A stretch of DNA of 64,000 nucleotides, taken from Bosea sp. Tri-49 (GTDB lineage: Bacteria; Pseudomonadota; Alphaproteobacteria; Rhizobiales; Beijerinckiaceae). The DNA lies in contig NZ_CP017946.1 of the NCBI RefSeq assembly GCF_003952665.1, forward strand, positions 1,550,001 to 1,614,000, in the 5' to 3' direction. Each line of letters opens with the position of its first letter. The first letter of the stretch is position 1. The notes beneath the pieces were generated by a model, which did not search any database, was not told the DNA's origin, and saw nothing but the letters and a program-made list of their open reading frames with translations. Shown piece by piece: positions 23,660-31,604 of this stretch. The position numbers and the translations under genes were made by a program.

Positions 23660-23754
23660 AAGCTGACCTGCCCTGCGTCTCTGCCACCGAGCGGTCTTGT
23701 TGCCAGGGGCGCCAGGCTTCGGCTGCTTCGATCGGAGGTCAGGGCGCGGCAGTG
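23660..23754 (-). pseudogene. Degraded partial copy of the HNH gene 5' end
   Basis: The minus strand here encodes pieces like LRSKQ and ARWQRRRAGQL that match the start of the HNH protein at 22508 (LRSKQ, ARWQRRRAAQL). The nucleotide match covers about 95 bp with roughly 70-75% identity by eye and two compensating single-base gaps. No zinc-finger part follows. It appears to be a remnant of an older duplicate or recombination event. Confidence 0.6.
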
Positions 23755-23830
23755 TGCTGCGCTTCCGGTGGAACAGGCGATGCGATGTGAGGTTGGTGTA
23801 CGCCTGCAATGTGCTGGCAGGAGTGACCGC

Positions 23831-24085
23831 ATGACCACTGATGCTGCGATTAGCACTCTGCACGCCCACGGCTCGGTTCGAACCACTGTGCAGATCTGGG
23901 GCTCGACCTTTACCTCGCGATCTTTCGACACTTTGCGCGAGGCTCTTCTGTTTCTCGGGGATAAAGGTGGGGATGAGCCGCCGCCTTCGATCGAGATCCA
24001 TGCCGATGACGGAAGCGTTTCGATAAGCGGACCAGAGCTGCAGGCGCTGATCACGCAGGCCAAGGCCGTCCGCTCTGCGAGCTAA
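23831..24085 (+). CDS. Small hypothetical protein
   Basis: GGAG lies 7 nt before the ATG at 23831. The 84-residue product has a beta-alpha pattern (VQIWGSTFTSRSFDTLREALLFL) and an acidic loop. It is followed by two hairpin terminators. The role is unknown. Confidence 0.6.
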   Translation: MTTDAAISTLHAHGSVRTTVQIWGSTFTSRSFDTLREALLFLGDKGGDEPPPSIEIHADDGSVSISGPELQALITQAKAVRSAS

Positions 24086-24098
24086 CTCAGGCGCAAGT

Positions 24099-24122
24099 CC
24101 GGCCTCGAAGGGCCGGGCTTTG
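24099..24122 (+). terminator. Terminator after the 84-aa gene
   Basis: CCGGCC and GGCCGG form a 6-bp stem with a 6-nt loop, followed by GCTTTGC. It ends the rightward 84-aa gene. Confidence 0.6.
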
Positions 24123-24152
24123 CTCGGCGGATCTCAAGCCAGGGCACATGAG

Positions 24153-24182
24153 AAAGCCCGCAGGGCGAACCGCGCGGGCTTT
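24153..24182. terminator. Bidirectional terminator between convergent genes
   Basis: AAAGCCCGC and GCGGGCTTT form a perfect 9-bp arm pair with A and T runs at opposite ends, so it can stop transcription from both sides. It lies between the 84-aa rightward gene and the 71-aa leftward gene. Confidence 0.7.
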
Positions 24183-24205
24183 GCGTTGTCAGTCTCGTTT
24201 TGCGG

Positions 24206-24421
24206 CTAGTGGTGGGGCTCGGGCTGTTCCAAGCCAAAATCGGCGATGACCACGAAGCCGGAACTGGCTTGCTTGGTTACGCCGTCGACCGTCACCTCCC
24301 GTGAGGGCTGCCAAAGCACGTTGACCAAAACACCCTCATCCTCGCTGATCCGGTCCAGCGCTTCCTGCAGCAATTTCGGGTCGTCCTCGACCGAAATCAC
24401 CTTGTATCCATCATCGCTCAT
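24206..24421 (-). CDS. Small hypothetical protein
   Basis: AGGAG precedes the ATG at 24421. The 71-residue product is beta-rich and acidic (YKVISVEDDPKLLQEALDRI), ending in a His-containing tail. It diverges from the XRE/peptide operon and may share its control region. No family was recognised. Confidence 0.6.
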   Translation of the reverse strand: MSDDGYKVISVEDDPKLLQEALDRISEDEGVLVNVLWQPSREVTVDGVTKQASSGFVVIADFGLEQPEPHH

Positions 24422-24633
24422 TAGCAGGCTCCTATCATGAGCCGGGACCATAGGCCGGTAGCTCCGAGCAAGATAGCGGCCGGCTGATCCTCTGCGTGGG
24501 TCAACCTGCTTGCGTTGGGAAACAGGTGAGATGCGGGCACGGCGATGACGTGGCGGAAGGGATGGCACCAGCTAGCCATAACCGCGGGGCTTAAAGAAAC
24601 GCCGCAAAATACGAAAAAACTGCGCAAGGTCCG

Positions 24634-24662
24634 TTGACCAATGCGCAGTTTCTGCGTATATT
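24634..24662 (+). promoter_or_regulatory. Promoter with operator palindrome in its spacer
   Basis: TTGACC (24634-24639) and TATATT (24657-24662) are separated by exactly 17 bp, a near-consensus housekeeping promoter. The spacer holds CGCAG-TTT-CTGCG (24644-24656), a perfect 5-3-5 palindrome. A related half-site, CTGCGCAA, lies about 20 bp upstream. A repressor bound here would block RNA polymerase; the downstream XRE protein is the obvious candidate. Confidence 0.75.
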
Positions 24663-24668
24663 ATCTGT

Positions 24669-24689
24669 GTCGGGCGGTGGTCGCCCGAC
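24669..24689 (+). other. Hairpin at the predicted transcript 5' end
   Basis: GTCGGGCG and CGCCCGAC form an 8-bp stem with a 5-nt loop starting about 7 bp after the -10 box, so it would lie at the very start of the mRNA. It may stabilise the transcript or affect access to the AGGAGGA ribosome binding site 3 nt further on. Confidence 0.55.
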
Positions 24690-24706
24690 CACTAGGAGGA
24701 CGACAA

Positions 24707-24775
24707 ATGAGCATCAAGCTCACCGTCGCCTTCCGATGGGGGAGATGGAGACTGACGATCTCCATGTCCTTCTAA
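24707..24775 (+). CDS. 22-residue peptide with strong ribosome binding site
   Basis: The frame MSIKLTVAFRWGRWRLTISM ends two residues later. It is preceded by AGGAGGA, the strongest ribosome binding site in this part of the window. The peptide alternates hydrophobic residues with Arg and Trp and is strongly basic. It is first in the transcript that also encodes an XRE regulator. It could be a leader peptide, a small toxin or a membrane-active peptide; none of these is established. Confidence 0.55.
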   Translation: MSIKLTVAFRWGRWRLTISMSF

Positions 24776-24851
24776 CCCGGAAGGGGCCGGGGGGTCGAAA
24801 GACCTCCCGGTTCCCTGCCCCGGAATATGCCACCAGACCGGAGCGAATTCA

Positions 24852-25100
24852 ATGTCGAGCAACAATTTCAAGGCGCTGCGCGAACGTTGCGGGCTCACTC
24901 AGGGCGAACTGGCCGTTTTGCTCGGCGTCTCTACCCGGACCATCAACGCCCAGGAGGCGAAAGCTGAAGTAGACCAAGTCTACTGGCTAGCGCTCGAAAG
25001 GGTTGCCCTGTTCGCGGCCAACAGGCGGGGAGACCCGATGATCGCGCCGGCGAACGTCCGCAAGGAAGCGGCCGAACTGGTGCGCGCGCTCGTCGGCTGA
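24852..25100 (+). CDS. XRE-type helix-turn-helix regulator
   Basis: The 82-residue protein contains FKALRERCGLTQGELAVLLG followed by VSTRTINAQEA, a clear XRE helix-turn-helix in the first half. A second helical part (YWLALERVALFAA) probably dimerises. It lies in the same transcript as the 22-residue peptide and ends before a terminator. The palindrome within its own promoter spacer suggests autorepression. Size and layout also fit HigA/MqsA-type antitoxins, but no toxin of known type is adjacent. Confidence 0.8.
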   Translation: MSSNNFKALRERCGLTQGELAVLLGVSTRTINAQEAKAEVDQVYWLALERVALFAANRRGDPMIAPANVRKEAAELVRALVG

Positions 25101-25106
25101 CACGAG

Positions 25107-25134
25107 AAAGCCCGACCTCAAAGGGCCGGGCTCC
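25107..25134 (+). terminator. Terminator after XRE gene
   Basis: AGCCCG and CGGGCT arms with an inner CCT/AGG pairing lie 8 bp after the XRE stop. It closes the peptide-XRE operon and isolates it from the next rightward gene. Confidence 0.6.
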
Positions 25135-25345
25135 TGTCACCCTGTGCGCTGGTACATCCGCAGTCGCCGGGCAAAGCTTCGCAAGAGGCCGCCAGTGAGG
25201 CGGCGCGGGGTTCGGGGAGCATCAGCCGAGGCGAGCACACACGCCGAACAAACCGTGAATCTACAATTGCACGACCGAGCCCAGTTTACAAGGAGCACGG
25301 CATGAGAATGTTAGTGCTCCTGCACTAAGTGAATGGGGTTGCAAC

Positions 25346-26977
25346 ATGCCGGCGGGGACACCTCGCAACTCAACATCGAGCGTAGGGGCCTTGTCATTGG
25401 TACTCGGCGTTGCGATTGGCGCTTCGGCCGGTGCGATTGTCAGCTGGGTGTTGCTGTCGCCCAAAATCGAAAGGGCCGCTGAAACCGTAGACCAGGTCTC
25501 GCAGACCGCCCAAGCAATGATTGCCGGCGCGGGACTTGCACTTTTAGTAGCTGCGCCGGTCGGATGGTACGTTATCGCCCGCGCGCTCAATTCAACCACG
25601 GCCTCATTGTCTGCGGTCGTAAGCAATTTATCAGCTGCAGCTAACGCGGTAATTGATGCACGCCACGGCGCGGCGGTGAGCCATGCCCGGGACGCTGCCC
25701 ATGAAGGCGTAGCTTGGTACGCTGCCGTGTCATCGCGTCGCTGGATCGCGCAGACCGCAATTGGAATCCTTATTGCCTTTGGCAGCCTAATCGGAAGTGC
25801 ACTCCTGTTTCGTCAAATCATACTGCTTTCAGAGCAAAACAATAAGCTTGAAAAACAAACGAAACTTCTAGCTGCGCAAAATGAACTGATTATTGATCAA
25901 AGCTCGAAAATTGACCTCCAAACAATAACATCGGAAGCGCAGCGTCGTAGCGGCGCACTATCTGAATTGAATTTCCTCACTCAGAGAATATTTTCAACTC
26001 CATTGACAAACATTAACGACACCGAAACCCGTCGGGTTTTGGACGACCAACTTATATCTCAGCTTGTAAATTTCAGTCACTCACTAACATCTTACTACAC
26101 AGTTGAGACTGTCAATTCGACCAAAGATGACAACATGGAAGTTGTCCTCAAACGATCCGAAAGGGCAAGAAGCCCAGAGCGCGCGCAATTAATTCGCGGA
26201 CTGGCAACCGCGCAGGTTGATTTCGTTCACGTCGCTGAAGTTCCTTTTGATTATGCCGATCTAAGGAGCGCCTCCTTCAGCGGAATCAAAATGCACTCCA
26301 TAAGATTGTCAAATTCAGATCTCGGAAAATCTAGATTTAACTCTGTAAACCTCCAAGGCGCCGACCTCCGTAACAGCCACCTCAACGGGGCTCGCTTTAA
26401 CTACGGAAGCATACAGCACGCAGATTTTGCCAGCACTCACGGTGATAGTGTAGTTTTTGACTCAATTGACGCGGCCAACTCAGCCGTTTTCCATTCAGCG
26501 CGCCTCGTCGGAACTTCATTTTTAAACATTGTTGGATACGATATAATATTTACAGAACTTAGGGCAATACGACTAAGTATACACTCATCAACATTAGATC
26601 ATTGCGACTTCGGTGATGCCCACGTTAATAGTTTCACTATTGTATCAACAAAATTACGCCATTGTAATTTTTCAAAATCGTTATTCAAGAATGGAACCGT
26701 TGTAGCGAGCAACCTATCGGATGCAAACCTCGTCGGCGCTCATTTCGAAAATGTTGAATTCATTGATACTGACCTGAACGGAGCAAAAATTGGCCGCCAC
26801 GTCGAGGGTAGTGAAGAGATAATCGATCGAGTCATCGGCTTAAAACTTGACAAAAGCAAATGGAATATCATGCCCGACAAGCAATCTAAATTTTGGGTGG
26901 TTCGCCCGCTAGTCGACACGCGACCAGAGCAGATTGCACCGAGCGCTTCTACGCGGCCTCCAGACCATCCACACTGA
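25346..26977 (+). CDS. Pentapeptide-repeat membrane protein
   Basis: The 543-residue product has three likely membrane helices (about residues 13-38, 57-78 and 135-155), a coiled coil at 158-185, and a long pentapeptide-repeat region from about 280 to 470 with A(D/N)LxG-type units (LQGADLRNSHLNGARF). The gene is AT-richer than the leftward genes around it and its last 29 bp overlap the 3' end of the NusG-like gene. Pentapeptide proteins fold as rigid beta-helices and can mimic DNA or bind membranes. In a prophage this looks like lysogen-expressed cargo, perhaps for exclusion; function is unproven. Confidence 0.75.
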   Translation: MPAGTPRNSTSSVGALSLVLGVAIGASAGAIVSWVLLSPKIERAAETVDQVSQTAQAMIAGAGLALLVAAPVGWYVIARALNSTTASLSAVVSNLSAAANAVIDARHGAAVSHARDAAHEGVAWYAAVSSRRWIAQTAIGILIAFGSLIGSALLFRQIILLSEQNNKLEKQTKLLAAQNELIIDQSSKIDLQTITSEAQRRSGALSELNFLTQRIFSTPLTNINDTETRRVLDDQLISQLVNFSHSLTSYYTVETVNSTKDDNMEVVLKRSERARSPERAQLIRGLATAQVDFVHVAEVPFDYADLRSASFSGIKMHSIRLSNSDLGKSRFNSVNLQGADLRNSHLNGARFNYGSIQHADFASTHGDSVVFDSIDAANSAVFHSARLVGTSFLNIVGYDIIFTELRAIRLSIHSSTLDHCDFGDAHVNSFTIVSTKLRHCNFSKSLFKNGTVVASNLSDANLVGAHFENVEFIDTDLNGAKIGRHVEGSEEIIDRVIGLKLDKSKWNIMPDKQSKFWVVRPLVDTRPEQIAPSASTRPPDHPH

Positions 26978-27642
26978 GGGTAACAGATACGTAGCGACCG
27001 AAAGCTTCAATCAGAACCCTTGCCTCGCTCAATCCGACACAGTCGACTATGGTCGCTTGCAAGTGCATGAACGGCCCTTCGATGATGGTTGCAGCATCGC
27101 CTCGGTTGAATGGCGCCTTCGGCTTCTCCGGCTTGGCCGCTTCGATCCCGTTCTGATAGTCGGCGATCGCACGAAGGGCTGTGTTCGGCACCCTCACCCA
27201 TCCATTGCTGTCGGAGACAATCGCCTGGACTCCATCGATGTCGAAGACGCTGCCGATGGGCTTGCCTTTGACGATGAGTCGACGAGCAGCCGGGGCATCG
27301 TCCTCGTCTAGCGGGCTCAATAGCGGACCGCTGGCGAAGGTATCGCGGGAAGGTCGCGATATCAGCATCGAAGGTGGTGCGCTTGCCAACCGTGACGGTC
27401 TTGTGCTCGCTGGGCCAGAAGACCGAGCAGCCGGCTTCCTCGAGCCCAGCCATCGCTCGCGCTTCGGCACGAGGTGAGGTGAAGACCAAGAACCATTTCG
27501 TCTTCTGCCTGAGATCGAGATCCGGCGCCGGGTTGAGGATGGTGGTCATCACCTTCTGGTTCGGAGCCGGGCCTTGCGCAGCAGCCTTCAGCGCAGCCTT
27601 CTTCCACTTGTCCTGCCGACGGTTGCTGTTCTTTTTTGCCAT
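26949..27642 (-). pseudogene. NusG-like antiterminator, apparently frameshifted
   Basis: The first part (about 100 residues from the ATG at 27642) has KWFLVFTSPRAEARAMAGLEEAG and ends DIATFPRYL, a NusG N-terminal domain. The rest lies in another frame: it continues F-A-S-G-P-L-L and ends with a KOW domain, FNRGDAATIIEGPFMHLQAT. Restoring two bases near 27340 (TACCTTCGCC to TACCTCTTCGCC) joins them into one normal-length protein. NusG paralogues let RNA polymerase read through long operons, and this gene sits just upstream of the structural operon. Either the gene is inactive or the assembly has an error. Confidence 0.75.
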
Positions 27643-28568
27643 CAGGCGGCTCTCTCAGTTTCGGTCGGCCAGCGAGCGGGGAAGTAGCGGCCAAGACCGT
27701 GGTGGCGTGTATCGATCGGCTTGAGCTTCTCGGACGAAGCCGCCTGCCAGGCCTCCCATTCCTCGGAATGGATGGCGACGAAGACCTGTGACGATGGGGG
27801 GCCGGTGCCGGCGGCCGGAAGTGCCGGATAATCGTTCCAGCGCTCCTGGTTGAGCCAGGTGGCAGCCTGAGCGACCTTCTCAGTGCCGGCGCGCCCTGCC
27901 CTGTGCTCGATTTCGGCGAAGCGCTTGGCGCCGGCGATGATCGCTGCCGGATCGGCACCGCGCTTCACCGCCCGGTCGAACTTCTCCTTGGCCGGCTTCT
28001 TCGGGTCGGCGGCCTCGCCGCGATGGGGATAGGCCTTCCAGAATTCCTCGAAATGGCTGTCCACCGGTTGTCGTGTCGGCTTGTCGACCGACCGAACGTT
28101 GGTCGTAGAGCTCTTGGATTCAGGATTGGGTTCTTTCTTTCCCTTTCCTCCTCCATCCTCCATCTGCGGAGAGTTTTCCCCACTGGTGGGTAAGTGGTTC
28201 GGAACCGGTTCCGAACTGGTGGGTGCTGGACCGGCATATTCATCCAAACAGTTCGGTAGCTTGCCGGAACTATTGGGCTTTTTCGGCCGCTGATAGAGGC
28301 GGAAGTTCCGAACTACGCCGTAGTTTTTGCCGCCTGCTTCGAACTGGCGAATGAAGTTGAGCACGACGAGTTCGGCCAGCAGCCCGGCTACGTCGACATT
28401 GTCGACGGGGAATATCTTAGCCTTGAGGGTAAGGGGCTTCCATTCGAAGACGCCATCATCCCAGGCCTCGGTCCAGATGCCCATTATCAGAAGCCGAGCG
28501 TGCGCCGACGCCGACATGAACGCCTCGTCGGTGAAGATGCCGGGGTGAATTGATCGAATCCGGGGCAT
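27642..28568 (-). CDS. Phage replication initiation-like protein
   Basis: From the ATG at 28568 (overlapping the previous stop) the 308-residue protein begins PRIRSIHPGIFTDEAFMSAS, the opening of winged-helix phage replication proteins. It goes on with LLAELVVLNFIRQFE and GVVRNFRLYQRPKKPNSS. A long charged linker is followed by a C-terminal helical region with FEEFWKAYPHRG and AATWLNQERWND, found in DnaT/replisome-organiser types. It probably recruits the host helicase to the phage origin. The origin itself was not identified. Confidence 0.8.
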   Translation of the reverse strand: MPRIRSIHPGIFTDEAFMSASAHARLLIMGIWTEAWDDGVFEWKPLTLKAKIFPVDNVDVAGLLAELVVLNFIRQFEAGGKNYGVVRNFRLYQRPKKPNSSGKLPNCLDEYAGPAPTSSEPVPNHLPTSGENSPQMEDGGGKGKKEPNPESKSSTTNVRSVDKPTRQPVDSHFEEFWKAYPHRGEAADPKKPAKEKFDRAVKRGADPAAIIAGAKRFAEIEHRAGRAGTEKVAQAATWLNQERWNDYPALPAAGTGPPSSQVFVAIHSEEWEAWQAASSEKLKPIDTRHHGLGRYFPARWPTETERAA

Positions 28569-29104
28569 CAGATCTGCCTCCAGCGCACTGCGAATGCCCA
28601 GTCGCAGACCTGCTTTGCGCACGCCCAAGGATCACGCCAGAGCTCGGCGCCGGTGAACCGGAATACCGTCATCTTGCCGAGGTGCGCCGCCCTGTCGCGG
28701 GAACGGTCCTTCGCAGCCTGTTCTTTCGTCCGCTCGTGGAAATCGTGCCCATCGCACTCGATGACGAGCTGCCGCCAGTGATCGATGACGCCTGCGTCGT
28801 TGAGGACAGGCGCATCGAGGAGAAAATCCACGCGCCAATTGCCGACCTGCACCTGAGTGCGGATGAAGATCGAGTCTTCCTTATAGTCCGCGTCAGCCTT
28901 GAGGCGACCAAGGTGGCCTTCGTCATGCGCGAAATAGATGTCTTTGACCGTCACGCCGCCATAGGCGATCACGGCTCGCAAAGCGGTGAACAACAGTTGC
29001 TCGATCGGCGTGTCGCCCTTTGTGGTGGAACGCATGTATTCCACGTGGCTGGCGGCGCTTTCCGCAGCTCGCGACGCGAGAATGTCGTAGGGATCGCGGC
29101 TCAT
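28568..29104 (-). CDS. DUF559/Vsr-like endonuclease
   Basis: The 178-residue protein ends with VGNWRVDFLLDAP, QLVIECDGHDFHERTKEQ and MTVFRFTGAELWRDP, the D...E-x-D-G-H...R-F pattern of DUF559 proteins in the Vsr/PD-(D/E)XK nuclease group. It overlaps the replication gene by one base and diverges from the DUF6161-like gene. It may repair or process replicating phage DNA; the target is unknown. Confidence 0.75.
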   Translation of the reverse strand: MSRDPYDILASRAAESAASHVEYMRSTTKGDTPIEQLLFTALRAVIAYGGVTVKDIYFAHDEGHLGRLKADADYKEDSIFIRTQVQVGNWRVDFLLDAPVLNDAGVIDHWRQLVIECDGHDFHERTKEQAAKDRSRDRAAHLGKMTVFRFTGAELWRDPWACAKQVCDWAFAVRWRQI

Positions 29105-29238
29105 GCTGCCCTCGGGAGGTTGTGGACACGCCTAGCGCGCAGCTTGCTTGAGCAATGTCGCAGCGCCACGGTCGCCTGGGTATTTTTTAGTTTGGTGGAG
29201 CGCCTGCCTCGAATGGCGCTTCTTCTGGGGACCAGCGA

Positions 29239-30444
29239 ATGACCACGTCCGACCAAATTCGACTGAGCAAAATTGAGCAATATTTTAGTACGCGGAATGT
29301 CACTTTGGACAATGAAGCCAAAGCGCGAGAACTTATGCGGGATCAGAGATCCTATTGGACCTTCGTCGCCGATGTACTTGGAAATCAACATCGATATGTC
29401 GAACACCAAGAAGCAACTGGAAAATTGCGAGCAGCAATCATTAAGACATCCGAAGATTCCAAACTGAATGTTTTTGAAATCGACGGAAAATTTACAATTA
29501 CAAGCAATTTGCCTCTCATCGACGAGAACAATGGCTTTCTGATAGATATCGTAGAAAACAATTACTTTGGTGCAGTTGCAGCCACCCTTGACGCGATAGC
29601 GCCACAACTTTGGGGAAATGGCCAAATAAGGCCGCTTTTGACAGATAATTCCGTTCTTAATCTGTTCAACGACCCGCGGTACCTTAATGCGCGTTCGGAT
29701 GCCAATAACGGATCTCAGCTGTTGTCCGCACTGGACAATGCATTCGTAGTATTCAGAACAGGCACCGACCAAGAGCTTCAGAGGATCAACGAAGAGCTGA
29801 TACGGCTCCGTAGCGACACAGATACCGCCCAACGGCTGGTCGAAAGTCGAATGATCGATCTTAAGGAAGCGCAAGCATCGGACGCAGAGCAGTTGGCGTC
29901 CGACTTCACCGCCTTTAAAGTCGACAAGACTGAAGAGATCAATGCTGCTCGAGAAGCCTTTGAGGAAGGGCTCCGACTCCGCGCAGCCTTCGATCTTTGG
30001 CGAAGCAAGGCGATGTGGCATGGCGTGCGCTTTTGGATCGGGTTGACGCTCTTCGTCGGGGGCGTAATCGCTGCGATCTCCAGTATCGTCCGCTATGGCA
30101 AGGAATTCTTGGCCATCCTGCCGATGAAGAATGAAGAGCCGACCTATTTGGCTATCCTGATCGTGGTTATCTGCGCTGGCGGATATGGTTGGGTCTTGCG
30201 GTTTTTCGCGCGCTATGCGTCTGACAATTTGGCGCTCGGCGCTGACGCTGCGCAGCGTCGCACAATGGTGCACACTTACCTTGCCTTGGCGGCGGACAAG
30301 GACATCAAGGTTGAGCCCAGCGATCGCTCGATGATGCTCGCTGCGGCTTTCCGCCCGCTGCCAGGGCAATCTACGGATGACATTAACGTGCCGACGATTG
30401 TCGAGGTCGTACAAAAGGCAGTTGGAGGTGGCAAAGCAGGATAA
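29239..30444 (+). CDS. Membrane protein, DUF6161-like
   Basis: The 401-residue product has a long soluble N-terminal part, a coiled coil (about residues 180-245), and two membrane helices (about 261-283 and 301-322), followed by a cytoplasmic tail. The arrangement and segments such as FFARYASDNLALGADAAQRR recall DUF6161 proteins. It is rightward, AT-richer at its 5' half, and lies as an island between the DUF559 and KOW genes, its stop 5 bp from the latter's stop. This is typical of exclusion or defence cargo; the role is inferred. Confidence 0.65.
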   Translation: MTTSDQIRLSKIEQYFSTRNVTLDNEAKARELMRDQRSYWTFVADVLGNQHRYVEHQEATGKLRAAIIKTSEDSKLNVFEIDGKFTITSNLPLIDENNGFLIDIVENNYFGAVAATLDAIAPQLWGNGQIRPLLTDNSVLNLFNDPRYLNARSDANNGSQLLSALDNAFVVFRTGTDQELQRINEELIRLRSDTDTAQRLVESRMIDLKEAQASDAEQLASDFTAFKVDKTEEINAAREAFEEGLRLRAAFDLWRSKAMWHGVRFWIGLTLFVGGVIAAISSIVRYGKEFLAILPMKNEEPTYLAILIVVICAGGYGWVLRFFARYASDNLALGADAAQRRTMVHTYLALAADKDIKVEPSDRSMMLAAAFRPLPGQSTDDINVPTIVEVVQKAVGGGKAG

Positions 30445-30449
30445 AGCCA

Positions 30450-30701
30450 TCATCCTACTCCTGGGACAGCGCGAGTTCCGGCCAGCCCGCTCACCCGCAA
30501 CGGCTCCAGCTCTTCGACCTTGAGCGAGACAGACCAGCCGATAGGACCTCCGTCGAGATCGACGTAGATGCGGTCCAGGCCGCAGGGGCGGCCACGATAG
30601 GCGCGCTGGATAGTGCCAAGCTTGCCGGTGTGCTCGCCCGCGACGACGCGGACGCGTGCGCCTTGAGCGAGCGGGTCACGGATGGGTGCGGCCGCGGCCA
30701 T
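30450..30701 (-). CDS. Small KOW-motif protein
   Basis: The 83-residue product contains GARVRVVAGEHTGKLGTIQRAYRG, a KOW motif like those of NusG and ribosomal proteins, followed by an acidic strand. It starts 3 bp after the methyltransferase stop. It may bind RNA or RNA polymerase, possibly with the NusG-like protein nearby. Confidence 0.65.
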   Translation of the reverse strand: MAAAAPIRDPLAQGARVRVVAGEHTGKLGTIQRAYRGRPCGLDRIYVDLDGGPIGWSVSLKVEELEPLRVSGLAGTRAVPGVG

Positions 30702-30704
30702 CTG

Positions 30705-31604
30705 TCAGGCCACCATCATCGATACGAGATCGCCGGACGTGCCGGTGTCTTCGGCCATAGTCAGGTTGCGAACGGCTTGCTTGAAATAAGCTTCCTTGAG
30801 CTCCGTCCCGATGAAGCGGCGTCCGTGTTTGACGGCGATATAGCCTTCGCTGCCGATCCCCATGAACGGCGAATAGACCAGTTCGTCGGGGTTGCTCCAC
30901 AGGTGGACGGCCCGCTCGATCACGTCTAGCTGCAGCGGGCAAAGGTGCCGCTCGTCCTTGTCGTCGCGCGCGACAGCAACGTTTAGGACGTTGGTCTGGT
31001 CGACGGTCATCCAGACCGGTGAAGCAGCCTCCTGCCACCATGAGACGGGATAGACGCCGGGATCGTGCCGGACGGGCTCGGGTGTCTTGCCGTCGCTCTC
31101 CTTCCTGAAGATCAGGAGATAGTCGGGCATACCGACGCGAACTCGGCTGCCATCCGTGCGTAGCGTCTTGTAGAGCAGTCCGTGCGCCTTGGTGCGCGTC
31201 ATCTCGACGACCGGGCATTTCCAGATCGTCACGCGGGAATGGTAAATCCAGCCCTCGTCCTCATGAACCTGCCGGATCAGCGCAGGCAGGTCGAACAGGC
31301 CAATGACACCGTCGCGAGACTTGCTGAGCGGCAGGTCCGAACAATGGACAGCGCTTATGCGCCCCGGCTTGGTCGCCCGCAGGAGATCTCGAACGAGGAA
31401 GCGATATCGCTCCGCAAATTCAGCATGGTCGGCGACATTTCCCATGTCGCGCTCGCTCTCCGAATAGACGTAGAGCTGCGAGAACGGCGGCGAGTAAACG
31501 GACAGGCCGATGCTGCCGGCCGGCATGGTCGCGGTGAATTCTACAGTGTCGGCATGATAGGCCGCGAAGCGGTCGCCAATCTTCTGGTCGAGAACGTCGG
31601 TCAT
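30705..31604 (-). CDS. DNA methyltransferase (beta-type N4/N6 amino)
   Basis: I chose the ATG at 31604, which overlaps the helicase stop (ATGA), giving 299 residues. The catalytic motif SPPF is at about residues 38-41 and the AdoMet motif FMGIGSEG near residue 248, an order typical of beta-class amino-methyltransferases. RRFIGTELKEAYF follows. It modifies an exocyclic amino group on cytosine or adenine. No matching restriction enzyme is beside it, so it is probably an orphan protecting phage DNA. A longer start at 31616 is possible. Confidence 0.85.
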   Translation of the reverse strand: MTDVLDQKIGDRFAAYHADTVEFTATMPAGSIGLSVYSPPFSQLYVYSESERDMGNVADHAEFAERYRFLVRDLLRATKPGRISAVHCSDLPLSKSRDGVIGLFDLPALIRQVHEDEGWIYHSRVTIWKCPVVEMTRTKAHGLLYKTLRTDGSRVRVGMPDYLLIFRKESDGKTPEPVRHDPGVYPVSWWQEAASPVWMTVDQTNVLNVAVARDDKDERHLCPLQLDVIERAVHLWSNPDELVYSPFMGIGSEGYIAVKHGRRFIGTELKEAYFKQAVRNLTMAEDTGTSGDLVSMMVA

